This document shows, in pieces, positions 44,885 to 53,650 of a stretch of 64,000 nucleotides of DNA (the first letter of the stretch is position 1; every line of letters begins with the position of its first letter). This stretch comes from Janthinobacterium violaceinigrum (lineage in GTDB: Bacteria; Pseudomonadota; Gammaproteobacteria; Burkholderiales; Burkholderiaceae_D). Location of the stretch: positions 170,478 through 234,477 of the forward strand of contig NZ_WFLI01000006.1 in assembly GCF_009208555.1 (NCBI RefSeq), written 5' to 3'. Position numbers and translations under genes: made by a program. Under the pieces are notes generated by a model. That model searched no databases, was not told the origin of the DNA, and saw nothing but the letters and a program-made list of their open reading frames with translations.

Positions 44885-46239
44885 AGGCCTTCCTGGGGTC
44901 GATGACGGGCCGCGTGTTCATGTTTTTGCTGATTGGCATCGTTGCTTCGGCAGCGCTGACGCAGTGGCTGGCCGTGGGCGAACGCCAGCGCGCCATCGAG
45001 CAATACCGCGACTACCATGCCGTAGAGCGGGCCGAGCAGCTGGTGATGGCGGCCGACGTGGTGCCGCTGGCCTCGCGCGCCGCCTACTTGAAAGTGGCCA
45101 ACAAGGGCAGCGTGCGCCTGGAGCTGCGTCCCGAGACGGAACATACGCCCGGCGCACCGACGGAGTTTTCCACGGCCCTGCAAGCCAAGCTGGGCGAAGG
45201 TTTCAAGGTCAGCGCGGTGGCCGAGCGTCCCGCCGCCTGCGTCAAGCCGCGCCAGTCGCCGGGCATGTTTGCCGCCAAGCCATGGGGCGGTACGTGCGAA
45301 AACCTCGACGTGCGCATGCAGGACGGCCACGTGCTGCGCCTGATGGTCTTGCCGCCACGCCAGCAGCCCCCGTTCAACGAACACAACGACTGGATGACCC
45401 TGCTGCCTTTCCTGATCAGCATTGCCATCCTCGCCTACCTGGTCACGCGCATGACCATGCGCCCGCTCAAGCAGCTGGCGCAGGCGGCGAAAGACCTGGG
45501 CAATGACATCAACCATCCGCCGCTGACCCTGTCCGGGGCCAGCGAGATCCGCCAGGCCAGCGCCGCCTTCAATGCCATGCAGGCGCGCATCCGCCAGCAT
45601 ATTTCCCAGCGCACGCAAATGCTGGCCGCCATCACGCACGACCTGCAAACGCCGCTGACGCGTTTGCGCTTGCGCCTGGAAAAAGTGGCTGACACGGAAT
45701 TGTATGACCGCCTGGTGGGCGATTTGTCGGCCATGCAGAGCATGGTCAAGGAAGGACTGGATCTGGCCCGTTCGATGGATAGCACGGAGGCGATGCAGGC
45801 GCTCGATCTCGATTCCCTGCTCGACAGCGTCTGCTCCGACGCGGCCGATGCCGGCCAGAAAGTTACCCTGGGCGGGCAGGCGAGCATGGCCTTGATGGCC
45901 CGTCCCATCGCCATGCGGCGTTGCCTCGTGAACCTGATCGACAATGCCGTCAAATATGGCCTGTATGCGCAGGTGACGGTCGAGCGCATCGCGGGCGCGG
46001 CACGCATCCGCATCCGCGATGGCGGGCCGGGTATTGCGCCGGATCAACTGGCGAAAGTGTTTGAACCGTTTTACCGCATCGAGACATCGCGTTCGCGCGA
46101 ATCGGGCGGCACGGGCCTGGGCCTGACCATCGCGCGCAATATTGCCGAGCAGCATGGCGCCACGGTCTTGCTGGCCAATCATGCCGACGGCGGACTGGAA
46201 GTCACCCTCATCGTGCCAGAGTATTACGCTGGAAAGTGA
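44881..46239 (+). CDS. EnvZ/RstB-like sensor histidine kinase, GTG start
   Basis: The 452-residue kinase has helices at about 11-32 and 172-190 bounding a 140-residue periplasmic domain with exactly two cysteines (C120, C139), which could form a redox-responsive disulfide. HAMP, H-box AAITHDLQTPLTRLRL with H253, NLIDNAVKYG, DGGPGIAPDQL and GTGLGLTIARNI follow. The start is GTG at 44881 overlapping the regulator stop. The H-box is EnvZ-like, not BaeS-like. Confidence 0.92.
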   Translation: MKAFLGSMTGRVFMFLLIGIVASAALTQWLAVGERQRAIEQYRDYHAVERAEQLVMAADVVPLASRAAYLKVANKGSVRLELRPETEHTPGAPTEFSTALQAKLGEGFKVSAVAERPAACVKPRQSPGMFAAKPWGGTCENLDVRMQDGHVLRLMVLPPRQQPPFNEHNDWMTLLPFLISIAILAYLVTRMTMRPLKQLAQAAKDLGNDINHPPLTLSGASEIRQASAAFNAMQARIRQHISQRTQMLAAITHDLQTPLTRLRLRLEKVADTELYDRLVGDLSAMQSMVKEGLDLARSMDSTEAMQALDLDSLLDSVCSDAADAGQKVTLGGQASMALMARPIAMRRCLVNLIDNAVKYGLYAQVTVERIAGAARIRIRDGGPGIAPDQLAKVFEPFYRIETSRSRESGGTGLGLTIARNIAEQHGATVLLANHADGGLEVTLIVPEYYAGK

Positions 46240-46327
46240 GCATTTCCGTGCGACAATATTGTGCTTTTATGCCCCCTGGCAACTACATTCAACCTGCAGC
46301 CCTGCGCTGCAACAGCGTGACAGAACA

Positions 46328-47500
46328 ATGAAAAAGACTAGTCTGGCAATCCTCGTGGGTGCGGCCCTGTGTATCGGTGGCGGCATCTGGTATTTCAACC
46401 ATCAGTCCGGCGCAGCTGCCGGCGGCCAGGACGGCAAAGGGGGCAAGGGCGGACAGGCGCCGACCACGGTGAGCGTGGTTGCGCCGCTACGCCAGGATGT
46501 GCCGATGGTGCTGCAAGCCAACGGCAGCGTGATGCCGATCAGCAGCGTCGACCTGCATCCGCAGACGACCAGCACGATTACCAAGGTGCATATCCGCGAA
46601 GGCCAGTTCGTCAAGCAGGGCGAGCTGATGTTTACGCTCGATGCGCGCAGCGAGCACGCGAATGTGGACAAGGCGCAGGCGCAGGTCTTGCGCGACCGTG
46701 CCTCGGTGCAGGACTTCGAGCGCCAGCTCAAGCGCAGCCAAGATTTGCTGAGCAAGAATTTCATCGCCCAGGGCGCCGTCGATACCCTGCAAAGCCAGCT
46801 CGACGCGGCACGCGCCTTGCTGGCCGCCGATCAGGCCGCCTTGCGCGCCGCCCAGGTCGACTCCAGCTACACGGTCCTGCGCGCCCCCCAGGGCGGCCGC
46901 GTGGGCGCCATCAATGTCTACGCGGGCAGCCTGGTGCAGCCGACCACGTCCCTGACCAGCATTACCCAGCTCGATCCCATCGACGTGTCGTTCACCTTGC
47001 CTGAAAGCAGTCTGTCAGGCTTGCTGGCGGCGCAAAAGGCGGGCGACGTGCCCGTCACGGCCTTGCTGTCCGATGCGGGCGGCAAGCAGCTCGATGGCAA
47101 ACTGAACTTCATCGACAATGCCGTCGATCCCGCCACGGGCGTGATCAAGGTCAAAGCCCGTTTCAATAACGGCAGCACCGACCTGTGGCCCGGCCAGTAT
47201 GTGAATACGCAGCTGACCGTGCGCACGCTCAAGGATGCGCTGGTCATCCCGCAAAACGCCATTATCACCAATACCACGGGCATCTTCGTGTATTCGATGG
47301 AATCCGACAACACGGCCAAGGTGCGCAAGATTGCCCGCGTGTATGCGTTCGGTCCGAATGCCGTCGTCACGGGTTTGAACGGCGATGAAAAAGTCATCGT
47401 CGATGGCAAGCAGAACCTGCGTCCGGGCGGCAAGGTGCGCCTGGCGGACAAACACAAGGCTGCCGATGGCGCCGTCGCACCGCAAGGCAAGCCAGCATGA
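46328..47500 (+). CDS. RND efflux periplasmic adaptor (MdtA-like)
   Basis: The 390-residue protein has an N-terminal anchor (SLAILVGAALCIGGGIWYF), a Gly/Lys-rich linker, and the lipoyl halves VDLHPQTTSTITKVHIREGQFV and APQGGRVGAINVYAGSLVQ around a coiled coil. The beta-barrel and membrane-proximal domains then include PGQYVNTQLTVRTLKDALVIP. It is the membrane-fusion protein of the pump encoded next; the two overlap by 4 bp. No strong ribosome-binding site is seen, which is consistent with read-through from the kinase 88 bp upstream. Confidence 0.92.
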   Translation: MKKTSLAILVGAALCIGGGIWYFNHQSGAAAGGQDGKGGKGGQAPTTVSVVAPLRQDVPMVLQANGSVMPISSVDLHPQTTSTITKVHIREGQFVKQGELMFTLDARSEHANVDKAQAQVLRDRASVQDFERQLKRSQDLLSKNFIAQGAVDTLQSQLDAARALLAADQAALRAAQVDSSYTVLRAPQGGRVGAINVYAGSLVQPTTSLTSITQLDPIDVSFTLPESSLSGLLAAQKAGDVPVTALLSDAGGKQLDGKLNFIDNAVDPATGVIKVKARFNNGSTDLWPGQYVNTQLTVRTLKDALVIPQNAIITNTTGIFVYSMESDNTAKVRKIARVYAFGPNAVVTGLNGDEKVIVDGKQNLRPGGKVRLADKHKAADGAVAPQGKPA

Positions 47501-50500
47501 ACCTGTCCGAACTGAGCATTCGCCGCCCCGTCATGGTGGTGCTGTTGTCCTTGAGCATCATCCTGGCCGGCGTGCTGGCGTATGGCCACATTCCCGTGGC
47601 AGCCTTGCCGAGCTATAACACGCCCGTCATCAACGTCAGCGCCGACCTGGCCGGCGCCAGCCCCGATACCATGGCGTCCTCCGTTGCCTTGCCGCTGGAA
47701 AAGCAGTTTTCCACCATCGCTGGCCTGAGCCTGATCACCTCCACGAGTACGCTGGGCAATACTTCGCTGACCCTGGAGTTTGACGCCAGCATCAATGTCA
47801 ACGAGGCAGCCGTCGACGTGCAGGCGGCGCTGCTGCGTGCGCAGCGCCAGTTGCCCACGGAAATGACGGACTTGCCGTCCTACCGCAAAGTCAATCCGGC
47901 CGATGCGCCCGTGCTGTTCATCCAGATGACTTCGCCATCGCTGAACTTGTCGGATCTGAATGATTATGCGGAAAACCTGATTGCGCCCAGCCTGTCGACC
48001 TTGCCTGGCGTGGCCCAGGTCAGCGTGAATGGCCAGAAACGCTTCGCCGTGCGCGTGCGTGCCCGTGCCGACCTGATGAACGCGCGCAACCTGACCATGG
48101 ACGAACTGGCCACCGCGCTGCGCGCGTCGAACACGAATTCGCCGCTGGGCATCCTCGACGGCCCCAGCCAGACTCTGACCATCCAGGGCAACCCGCAAAT
48201 GATGAAGGCGGCCGATTTTGCCGAGCTCATCGTCGCCACGCGCAATGGCCAGCCCGTGCGCCTGAAGGAAGTGGCCCAGGTGGAAGACAGTTTCCAGTCG
48301 ACCAAGACGGCCGGCAGTTTCAATGGCGAGCGCTCGATCACCTTGCTGGTGCAGCGCCAACCGGATGCGAACACGGTGCAAGTGGTCGACGCCGTGCGCA
48401 AACTCTTGCCCGGTTTCAAGGCGCAATTGCCTGCTTCCATCCAGATCAGCCTGGTCAACGACCGTTCCGTCTCGATCCGCGAAGCCATTCACGACGTCAA
48501 CCTGACCCTGGCCCTGACCGTGATTCTCGTGGTGCTGGTGATCTTCCTGTTCCTGCACCGCGCGGCGGCCACCTTCATTCCGGCCGTCACCATGCCCATT
48601 TCCCTGCTCGGCGCGCTGGCCCTGCTGTACTGGCTCGGCTATAGCCTCGACAACGTTTCCCTGCTGGGCATCACCCTGGCCGTGGGCCTGGTGGTCGACG
48701 ATGCCATCGTGGTGCTGGAAAACATCGTGCGGCATATCGAAATGGGCAAGAAGCCGATCCAGGCGGCCCTGGTGGGGGCCAAGGAAATGGGCTTTACCAT
48801 CATCTCGATTTCCGTCTCGCTGGTGGCCGTGTTCATCCCCATCTTCTTCATGCCGGGCGTGATCGGCTTGCTGTTCCACGAATTTGCCGTCGTCGTCTCG
48901 CTCTCTATCCTGGTGTCGGCCATCGTGTCGCTGACCCTGGTGCCGATGCTGGCCAGCCGCTTCCTGCCGGCCGATTCGCGCGAGCACAATGACAACGACC
49001 CCACGCATGGCGAAAAGTCCTTCATCGGCCGCCACTTCGAGGCGGGTTTCACGAAATTGCGCAACGGCTACGTGCATTTGCTCGATAAGGCCCTGGCGCA
49101 CCGCAACGTGGTGCTGTTCATCGCCGTGTGTACTTTCGCGCTGACGGTGTTGCTGTACGCGACGATACCGAAAGGCTTCTTCCCCGAGGAAGACCTGGGC
49201 CAGATCCAGGTGAATACGGAAGCGTCGGAAGATATCTCCTCGGCGGCATTGCAGGATTTGCAAGCCCGCGTGGCGGCCGTGCTCAAGGCGGACCCCAGCG
49301 TGCAGGATGTGACCTCGTTCGTCGGCGGCGGCAACACGGGCCGCATGTTCATGGTGCTGAAACCGCGCAGCGAACGGCCGAAAATGCCCGTGGTGCTGGA
49401 AAACCTGCGCCGTGCAACGAGCGCCGTGCCCGGCATGGCCGTGTATTTCCGTCCCGTGCAAAACTTGCAGCTGGGCGGGCGCCAGAGCAAGAGCCGTTAC
49501 CAGTACACCTTGCAAAGCGTCAGTCCCGATGCCTTGAATGACTGGGCAGAAAAGTTTATTGCCGGTATGCGTGCCGACCCCGCCTTCCGCGACGTCACCA
49601 GCGATTCGCAGATCAAGGGCTTGCAGGCATCGCTCCGGATCGACCGCGACAAGGCCAATTTGCTGGGCGTGCAGATGTCCGATATCCGCACGGCCCTGTA
49701 CAGCGCCTTTGGCGAGCGGCAAGTATCGACCATCTATTCCTCGGCAGCCAGTTATTACGTGATCCTGGAAGCGGCCACGCCGGACCGCCAGTATGACGAT
49801 GCGCTCACGCGCGTGTCCGTGCGCAGCAAGTCGGGCGAACTGGTGAAACTGTCGAGCATTGCCTACGTGGAACGCACGATCGGTCCCACGGCCGTCAACC
49901 ACCAGGGGCAGCTGCAGGCCGTCACGATCGCCTTCAACCTGGCGCCGGACGTGCCGCTGGGCATCGCCACGGGCAAGATCGACGTGATGGGCAAGGAAAT
50001 GAGCTTGCCGGCTTCCATCATCACGCGCTACGGCGGCGATGCGGCCGTGTTCCAGGATTCGCAGTCGAGCCAGATCATCCTCATCATCGCCGCGCTGGCC
50101 GTGATCTATGTGCTGCTCGGTGTCCTGTATGAAAGCTATATCCACCCGCTGACCATCCTGGCCGGCTTGCCGTCGGCGGCCGTGGGGGCGCTATTGACCT
50201 TGCGCCTGTTCGGCATGGACCTGACGATGATTGCCATCATCGGTATTTTGATGTTGATCGGTATCGTCAAGAAAAACGCCATCATGATGATCGACTTTGC
50301 CCTGCATGCGCAGCGCAATGAAGGCATGAGCCCGCCCGAGGCCATCCGCCAGGCGTGTATCCTGCGTTTCCGTCCCATCATGATGACGTCGGCGGCGGCC
50401 CTGATGGGCGCCTTGCCGATCGCCCTGGGCCTGGGCGCCGGCGCCGAGCTGCGCCAGCCGCTGGGCCTGGCCGTGGTGGGCGGACTGTTGTTTTCGCAAG

Positions 50501-50607
50501 TGATTACCCTGTTTATCACGCCCGTCATCTATTTATTCCTGGACAAGTACAGCGGTACGGGGCCATTGACGGACGAACAACTGGTTGCACTCGACGGCAA
50601 GGCTTGA
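47497..50607 (+). CDS. RND multidrug efflux transporter (HAE-1, MdtB/MdtC-like)
   Basis: The 1036-residue pump has the twelve-helix RND plan with two large periplasmic loops. The proton-relay aspartates are visible in GITLAVGLVVDDAIVVLENI (TM4), and the family start ELSIRRPVMVVLLSLSIIL is typical. MdtC-type pumps export bile salts, novobiocin and similar compounds in enterobacteria; the substrates here are unknown. No outer-membrane channel gene follows, so a TolC-type partner elsewhere is needed. It is the last gene of the regulator-kinase-adaptor-pump operon. Confidence 0.95.
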   Translation: MNLSELSIRRPVMVVLLSLSIILAGVLAYGHIPVAALPSYNTPVINVSADLAGASPDTMASSVALPLEKQFSTIAGLSLITSTSTLGNTSLTLEFDASINVNEAAVDVQAALLRAQRQLPTEMTDLPSYRKVNPADAPVLFIQMTSPSLNLSDLNDYAENLIAPSLSTLPGVAQVSVNGQKRFAVRVRARADLMNARNLTMDELATALRASNTNSPLGILDGPSQTLTIQGNPQMMKAADFAELIVATRNGQPVRLKEVAQVEDSFQSTKTAGSFNGERSITLLVQRQPDANTVQVVDAVRKLLPGFKAQLPASIQISLVNDRSVSIREAIHDVNLTLALTVILVVLVIFLFLHRAAATFIPAVTMPISLLGALALLYWLGYSLDNVSLLGITLAVGLVVDDAIVVLENIVRHIEMGKKPIQAALVGAKEMGFTIISISVSLVAVFIPIFFMPGVIGLLFHEFAVVVSLSILVSAIVSLTLVPMLASRFLPADSREHNDNDPTHGEKSFIGRHFEAGFTKLRNGYVHLLDKALAHRNVVLFIAVCTFALTVLLYATIPKGFFPEEDLGQIQVNTEASEDISSAALQDLQARVAAVLKADPSVQDVTSFVGGGNTGRMFMVLKPRSERPKMPVVLENLRRATSAVPGMAVYFRPVQNLQLGGRQSKSRYQYTLQSVSPDALNDWAEKFIAGMRADPAFRDVTSDSQIKGLQASLRIDRDKANLLGVQMSDIRTALYSAFGERQVSTIYSSAASYYVILEAATPDRQYDDALTRVSVRSKSGELVKLSSIAYVERTIGPTAVNHQGQLQAVTIAFNLAPDVPLGIATGKIDVMGKEMSLPASIITRYGGDAAVFQDSQSSQIILIIAALAVIYVLLGVLYESYIHPLTILAGLPSAAVGALLTLRLFGMDLTMIAIIGILMLIGIVKKNAIMMIDFALHAQRNEGMSPPEAIRQACILRFRPIMMTSAAALMGALPIALGLGAGAELRQPLGLAVVGGLLFSQVITLFITPVIYLFLDKYSGTGPLTDEQLVALDGKA

Positions 50608-50880
50608 ACACCTGGCTGACCCGTGACCGGCGCCCCATTCCTGCGTGAATGCGGCGCCGGTTTTGTATGGGGAGTGATACATACGGTAACAACCGTCAAG
50701 AGGCGGCTCGGGTACCCTAGCTTGGGCTGCAAGGAATGCCGCTATCCTGTACGCTTCGGGTTGGAAATGTACAGGAAGTGTTCCCAAAAGCAAGGGACTC
50801 TGGCACTATGGCTGCCCTGTAAGATTACTTTTGTCGCTACACAGAAAGCACGATTCATTTTGCATGACACGACCCATTTG

Positions 50881-51768
50881 ATGGCTGCAGACTCCGATTA
50901 TTGCCCCACGTGCGGTCAATTGATCCAGCCACCACCGGCCTACGGGTCCAAGACCAGCACCACGCGCAAGGTTGCGCTGGGCGTGTCCGTCTTGTTGCAC
51001 GTGCTGCTGGCCGCGTATGCCCTGTTTCGCAGTGACAAGATCGAAAAGATTCCGCCGCCGAAGAAGGAAAGCGCGATGGTGTATATCGCGCCGCTGAAGG
51101 ACAAGCCGCAACCGAAGCCGCAGCCAAAACCCACGCCGAAACCGAAAGACACGAAAGTTGCCAAGGTGAAACCGCCGCCGGCGCCCAGCAAGCGCGTGGT
51201 GACGAAGGATGTGCCGCGCGACAAGCCGAAGCTGGAAACGTTCACGCCGCCGCTGGTGTCGAAAGTGCCGTTGCCGCCGCCGCCGGCCGAAGACATGAGT
51301 TCGATGATCGAACAGCGCCGCAAGCAGCGCGAGGCGCAGAATCCCGCGCCGCCGGCCGAGGAAAGCGAAAACGACCGCGCCATGCGCGTGGCCAAGGCGA
51401 ATATCGCCGGTGCGCAAGGTCGCAATTCCGGCAGCGACCGCGAAGATTCGGGCGGCGTGTTTTCCATCGTCAATCAGACCTCGTTCAGTGCCGAAGTCAA
51501 GTTCAAGGGCTGGAATGGCAACTTCAAGCGCAATTGGCTGAAGCAGGAAAAAGTGGAACTGGGCAACGAGCCCGACATCGAAACGGCCATCCTGAAGAAG
51601 ATGATCCAGCTGATCCGTGCCGAGAAGCCAGGCGACTTCGTGTGGGAATCGCGGCGCTTGGGCCGCAACGTCAACCTCAGCGCCCGCGTGGAAGACACGG
51701 CCGAACTGATGGCCTTCCTGCGCCAGGAATTCTTTTCCGAGAAGCGTCCGGGACCGGGAAGGCGCTAG
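50881..51768 (+). CDS. CPTC-motif, single-pass, proline-rich membrane protein of unknown function
   Basis: The 295-residue protein has four parts. A cytoplasmic N-terminus carries a half zinc-ribbon CPTCG (C8, C11). One membrane helix follows (about 31-49, VALGVSVLLHVLLAAYALF). Next is a TonB-like Pro/Lys stalk (about 55-135, with PKPQPKPTPKPKD). A C-terminal domain of about 95 residues (192-287, FSIVNQTSFSAEVKFKGWNG) is not recognisable as TonB_C. The stalk suggests that it spans the periplasm. No ExbB/ExbD genes are near, so a TonB role is not supported. The preceding 273 bp hold no gene and no confident promoter. Confidence 0.7.
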   Translation: MAADSDYCPTCGQLIQPPPAYGSKTSTTRKVALGVSVLLHVLLAAYALFRSDKIEKIPPPKKESAMVYIAPLKDKPQPKPQPKPTPKPKDTKVAKVKPPPAPSKRVVTKDVPRDKPKLETFTPPLVSKVPLPPPPAEDMSSMIEQRRKQREAQNPAPPAEESENDRAMRVAKANIAGAQGRNSGSDREDSGGVFSIVNQTSFSAEVKFKGWNGNFKRNWLKQEKVELGNEPDIETAILKKMIQLIRAEKPGDFVWESRRLGRNVNLSARVEDTAELMAFLRQEFFSEKRPGPGRR

Positions 51769-51790
51769 GCAACCGGCCCCCGTGCAATAA

Positions 51791-51835
51791 AAAAGGCTGC
51801 ACCGTGTGAACGGGCAGCCTTTTTTGTCAGCGCGC
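51791..51835. terminator. bidirectional terminator between the proline-rich gene and engB
   Basis: AAAAGGCTGC (51791-51800) pairs with GCAGCCTTTT (51824-51833), with A/T runs on both sides, between two converging genes. Confidence 0.85.
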
Positions 51836-51844
51836 TGAGGCGGA

Positions 51845-52588
51845 TCAGGCGGGCTTGTCGGTTCCTGCTTCCGGCTCGACGTCGTCTTCCATCTCGATCA
51901 GCTCGACCATCTGGGCGGCGCCGTCTTCGCTGATGCCGGCCAGTTCCATGATCTTGTCGTTGGCTTCTTCGATGCCGACGCGCTTGAGTGCGGAGAACAG
52001 TTGCACGGTGAACGGGAAGCCGATGCCGTCTTCATCCACATAGCTGTCGAGCTTGGCTTTTGCCTGGCGCAGCGCGTTGACCGATTCATTGCGGTTGAGC
52101 TTATCGACTTTCGTCAGGATGCAGTGGATCGGCTTGCCCGTCGGGGCGAACCATTCCAGCATTTGAATGTCCAGGTCGGTGAACGGGCGGCGCGAATCCA
52201 TGATCAGGATCAAACCGGCCAATTGCTCGCGGCGCTGCACATAGTCGCCCAGCAGGCGCTGCCAGTGCAATTTCGCCGAACCCGAGACTTCCGCATAGCC
52301 GTAGCCCGGCAAGTCGACCAGCAGGCATTCGATCTCTTCGACGATGGTGGCATCCTTGCGGTGCTGCGCCACGTGGGCGCCGCCGATGGAGAAGTAATTG
52401 ATGTGCTGGGTACGGCCAGGTGTCTTGGAGGCGAACGCCAAGCCTTTCTGATTACACAAGATGTTGATGGCGGTCGATTTACCGGCATTGGAGCGGCCGG
52501 CAAAAGCGATTTCCGGCACCGTGGTATCGGGCAGGTCACGCAATTGGTTGACGGTCGTAAAGAAACGGGCTTGCCAGAGTTTTGACAT
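51845..52588 (-). CDS. engB: ribosome biogenesis GTPase EngB (YihA/YsxC)
   Basis: The 247-residue TRAFAC GTPase shows G1 GRSNAGKST (31-39), G2/switch [12 protein letters not shown]3 [10 protein letters not shown] and G4 TKVDKLNR. EngB is needed for late 50S assembly. The C-terminus carries an acidic tail ([11 protein letters not shown]) that makes it about 30-40 residues longer than E. coli YihA. It is divergent from cytochrome c4. An exact 11-bp tandem repeat lies just ahead of its start. Confidence 0.96.
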   Translation of the reverse strand: MSKLWQARFFTTVNQLRDLPDTTVPEIAFAGRSNAGKSTAINILCNQKGLAFASKTPGRTQHINYFSIGGAHVAQHRKDATIVEEIECLLVDLPGYGYAEVSGSAKLHWQRLLGDYVQRREQLAGLILIMDSRRPFTDLDIQMLEWFAPTGKPIHCILTKVDKLNRNESVNALRQAKAKLDSYVDEDGIGFPFTVQLFSALKRVGIEEANDKIMELAGISEDGAAQMVELIEMEDDVEPEAGTDKPA

Positions 52589-52609
52589 GGGAATAGTAAA
52601 GCAACAAAA

Positions 52610-52631
52610 GGGAGCGATAAGGGAGCGATAA
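52610..52631 (-). repeat. exact 11-bp tandem repeat in the engB leader
   Basis: GGGAGCGATAA occurs twice without a gap (52610-52620 and 52621-52631), 22 bp ahead of the engB start codon. The one-helical-turn period is compatible with a dimeric operator or with replication slippage. Confidence 0.7.
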
Positions 52632-52774
52632 CGCCAAGAAGCTATTGTACAATAAGGGGTTGTTTATTGTTGCCGGCGTAGCAGCGATGCGGCTTGCGGC
52701 CCTGAAAATAAAGCAAAAATCCCCAGGGCGCGGCAATGTCCACCACTAATTTCTCACTGTCTCAGGGTGCCTGA

Positions 52775-53464
52775 ATGAATCGTGCGTTTTCACCGTTTGT
52801 CCAATCCATGCTGCTCGCTTTGCTGGCTGTATCGGCAACTGCTTCCGCGGTCGAAGAACCGAAACCGGCCCATGCGCCAGCCGTCGCCGTCAAGGCCGAC
52901 GCTGCCAAGGGCGCTACCCTGTACGCCGATGGCGATGCGGCACGCGGCTTGCCTGCCTGCGTCTCCTGCCATGGCGCGGCCGGCAATTCGACCATCACGG
53001 TCAACCCGAAGCTGGCCGGCCAGCATGAAAGCTATATCTACAAGCAACTGGTCGATTTCACGACGCCGGAGCGCAACCAGCCCGTCATGACGACCTATGC
53101 CAAGATGCTCAGCGACGCCGACAAGAAGAATATCGCCGCCTACCTGGGCGCGCAGCTGTCCAAGCCGGGCGCCGCGAAAAACAAGGACACCATCGACCTG
53201 GGCAAGAAGATCTACCGTGGTGGCATTGCTTCCAAGCAAGTAGCCGCCTGCGCCAGCTGTCATGGCGCGACGGGCAATGGCATTCCCGTCCAGTACCCGC
53301 GCATTGCCGGCCAGCACCAGGATTACACGGTGGCCCAGCTGGCCATGTTCCGCAGCACCAAGGCCGACGCCCGCAAGAACAGCGCGCAAATGCACACCAT
53401 CGCCGCCCGCATGTCGGATGACGAAATCGCCGCCGTTGCCGATTACATCGCCGGCCTGAAGTAA
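52775..53464 (+). CDS. cytochrome c4 (diheme)
   Basis: The 229-residue exported protein has a signal peptide (cleavage near ATASA, residue 25) and two heme-binding sites, CVSCH (C62, C65, H66) and CASCH (C159, C162, H163), each followed by a distal methionine (VMTTYAKML and MHTIAARM). The two-fold repeat of about 95 residues is typical of c4, an electron donor to terminal oxidases. It stands next to the genes that mature c-type cytochromes. Confidence 0.94.
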   Translation: MNRAFSPFVQSMLLALLAVSATASAVEEPKPAHAPAVAVKADAAKGATLYADGDAARGLPACVSCHGAAGNSTITVNPKLAGQHESYIYKQLVDFTTPERNQPVMTTYAKMLSDADKKNIAAYLGAQLSKPGAAKNKDTIDLGKKIYRGGIASKQVAACASCHGATGNGIPVQYPRIAGQHQDYTVAQLAMFRSTKADARKNSAQMHTIAARMSDDEIAAVADYIAGLK

Positions 53465-53511
53465 GTTTTCATAGTGGCAAGAGATTGCCACGCGTTTCAA
53501 CGCACATGAAC

Positions 53512-53544
53512 AAGGGCGGCCGTTTCGACGGGCTGCCCTTTTTT
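53512..53544 (+). terminator. terminator after cytochrome c4
   Basis: AAGGGCGGCCGT (53512-53523) pairs with ACGGGCTGCCCTT (53528-53540), with one bulge, across a TTCG loop and ends in six T residues. Confidence 0.85.
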
Positions 53545-53650
53545 ATAGCAGGGGCCAAACAGGAGTATGCTGCCGCCTTGCGCGGAGAGACTATCTTTGC
53601 TCCATGCCACATTTTCTTGAAGATTGCATATCCCGTATGAGTATCAACGT

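Noticed and set aside
44881..46239. Naming the kinase/regulator pair BaeSR
   Set aside because: Neighbourhood matches the Bae regulon but the H-box is EnvZ/RstB-like, so a specific symbol is not justified.
50623..50880. 86-codon N-terminal extension of the CPTC/proline-rich protein
   Set aside because: The extension has no family-like composition and no ribosome-binding site; the protein sensibly starts at the CPTC domain.
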